Shown: positions 6,082 to 6,289 of the stretch, piece after piece
How positions within the stretch are numbered: position 1 is the stretch's first letter
Layout: every line of letters begins with the position of its first letter
NCBI GenBank assembly: GCA_029260195.1
Contig: JAJDDS010000647.1
Coordinates: 1-6,289 of the forward strand
Source of the DNA: Phycisphaerae bacterium
GTDB taxonomy: Bacteria; Planctomycetota; Phycisphaerae; UBA1845
Direction of reading: 5' to 3'
DNA: 6,289 nucleotides
Translations under genes and position numbers: made by a program
The notes under the pieces: generated by a model
What the model was told of the DNA's origin: nothing
Databases searched by the model: none
What the model saw: the letters and a program-made list of their open reading frames with translations, nothing else

Positions 6082-6289
6082 TCACACAAAGGCGTACACA
6101 GGCGACTCTCCGCGCAACACCGCGATCACGTCGTCCACCACGTCACTCATCCGCGCCAACCCGGCAGCCGTCCGACCCGCGACGTGCGGCGATAGGAGGC
6201 AGTTTGGAGCCGAGAAAAGAGCATAATCCACCCCCGGCGGCTCTGGATCGTGTACGTCCATCGCCGCACCCGCCAACCGACCCTCCGAA
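6082..6289 (-). CDS. D-isomer-specific 2-hydroxyacid dehydrogenase, C-terminal end (5' end outside window)
   Basis: The last 68 residues of a D-2-hydroxyacid dehydrogenase of the phosphoglycerate/glyoxylate dehydrogenase type. The frame runs off the right edge, and the TTG at 6276 is an internal Leu. The visible part starts SEGRLAGAAMDV, matching the family motif GRLxGAALDV at the end of the NAD-binding Rossmann domain. DPEPP and then LLSPHVAGRT follow, the latter with the catalytic His (residue 35 of the visible part). The chain ends soon after (GESPVYAFV), so there is no C-terminal ACT domain, which points to the short form rather than long allosteric SerA. These cytoplasmic NAD(P)H enzymes interconvert 2-hydroxy and 2-oxo acids; the substrate cannot be read from this part. 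The alpha/beta hydrolase gene follows in the same direction, 117 bases on if its start is 5964, so co-transcription is possible. Confidence 0.9.
   Translation of the reverse strand, partial: SEGRLAGAAMDVHDPEPPGVDYALFSAPNCLLSPHVAGRTAAGLARMSDVVDDVIAVLRGESPVYAFV

Noticed and set aside
4300..6195. A 631-codon open frame on the + strand opposite the hydrolase and protease genes
   Set aside because: It is antisense to two well-recognised genes, is dominated by Arg, Pro, His and Ser as expected of a GC-rich shadow frame, and shows no known motif.

Overview
The window looks like ordinary chromosomal DNA from a GC-rich bacterium, most likely a planctomycete or a relative. This rests on the high GC content and on one large secreted protein. 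That protein combines a domain of the DUF3352 kind with a C-terminal piece resembling the pseudopilin-like proteins that are abundant in Planctomycetes. I see no tRNA, rRNA, CRISPR array, insertion sequence, phage gene or toxin/defence module.

The layout is two convergent gene groups. On the + strand, the C-terminal two thirds of a DHH/DHHA1 phosphoesterase (NrnA-like, cut by the left edge) overlaps by ATGA with a 742-residue exported protein of unknown function (703-2931). On the - strand, read from the right edge, come four genes: the last 68 residues of a D-2-hydroxyacid dehydrogenase (cut by the right edge), a membrane-anchored alpha/beta hydrolase, an HtrA/DegP-type periplasmic serine protease with two PDZ domains, and a small DUF971 protein with a Cys3His metal site. 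The two groups meet in a 71-base gap (2932-3002) holding two hairpin candidates. The base skew agrees: the + strand is G-rich up to about 2930 and C-rich after about 3000.

Regulation that can be read: a TTGACA/TATGAT promoter candidate and a strong GGAGGA ribosome-binding site precede the protease gene. The DUF971 gene follows the protease after only 11 bases and is probably co-transcribed with it. The start of the alpha/beta hydrolase is uncertain, and a run of nine G (coding strand) lies next to the candidate starts.

The genes do not form one recognisable pathway. Several products concern the envelope (exported 742-residue protein, periplasmic protease, membrane-anchored hydrolase). The most unusual item is the 742-residue protein, whose C-terminus looks like a degenerate pseudopilin fused to two diverged copies of a DUF3352-like unit. 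I found no convincing evidence of a new multi-gene system.
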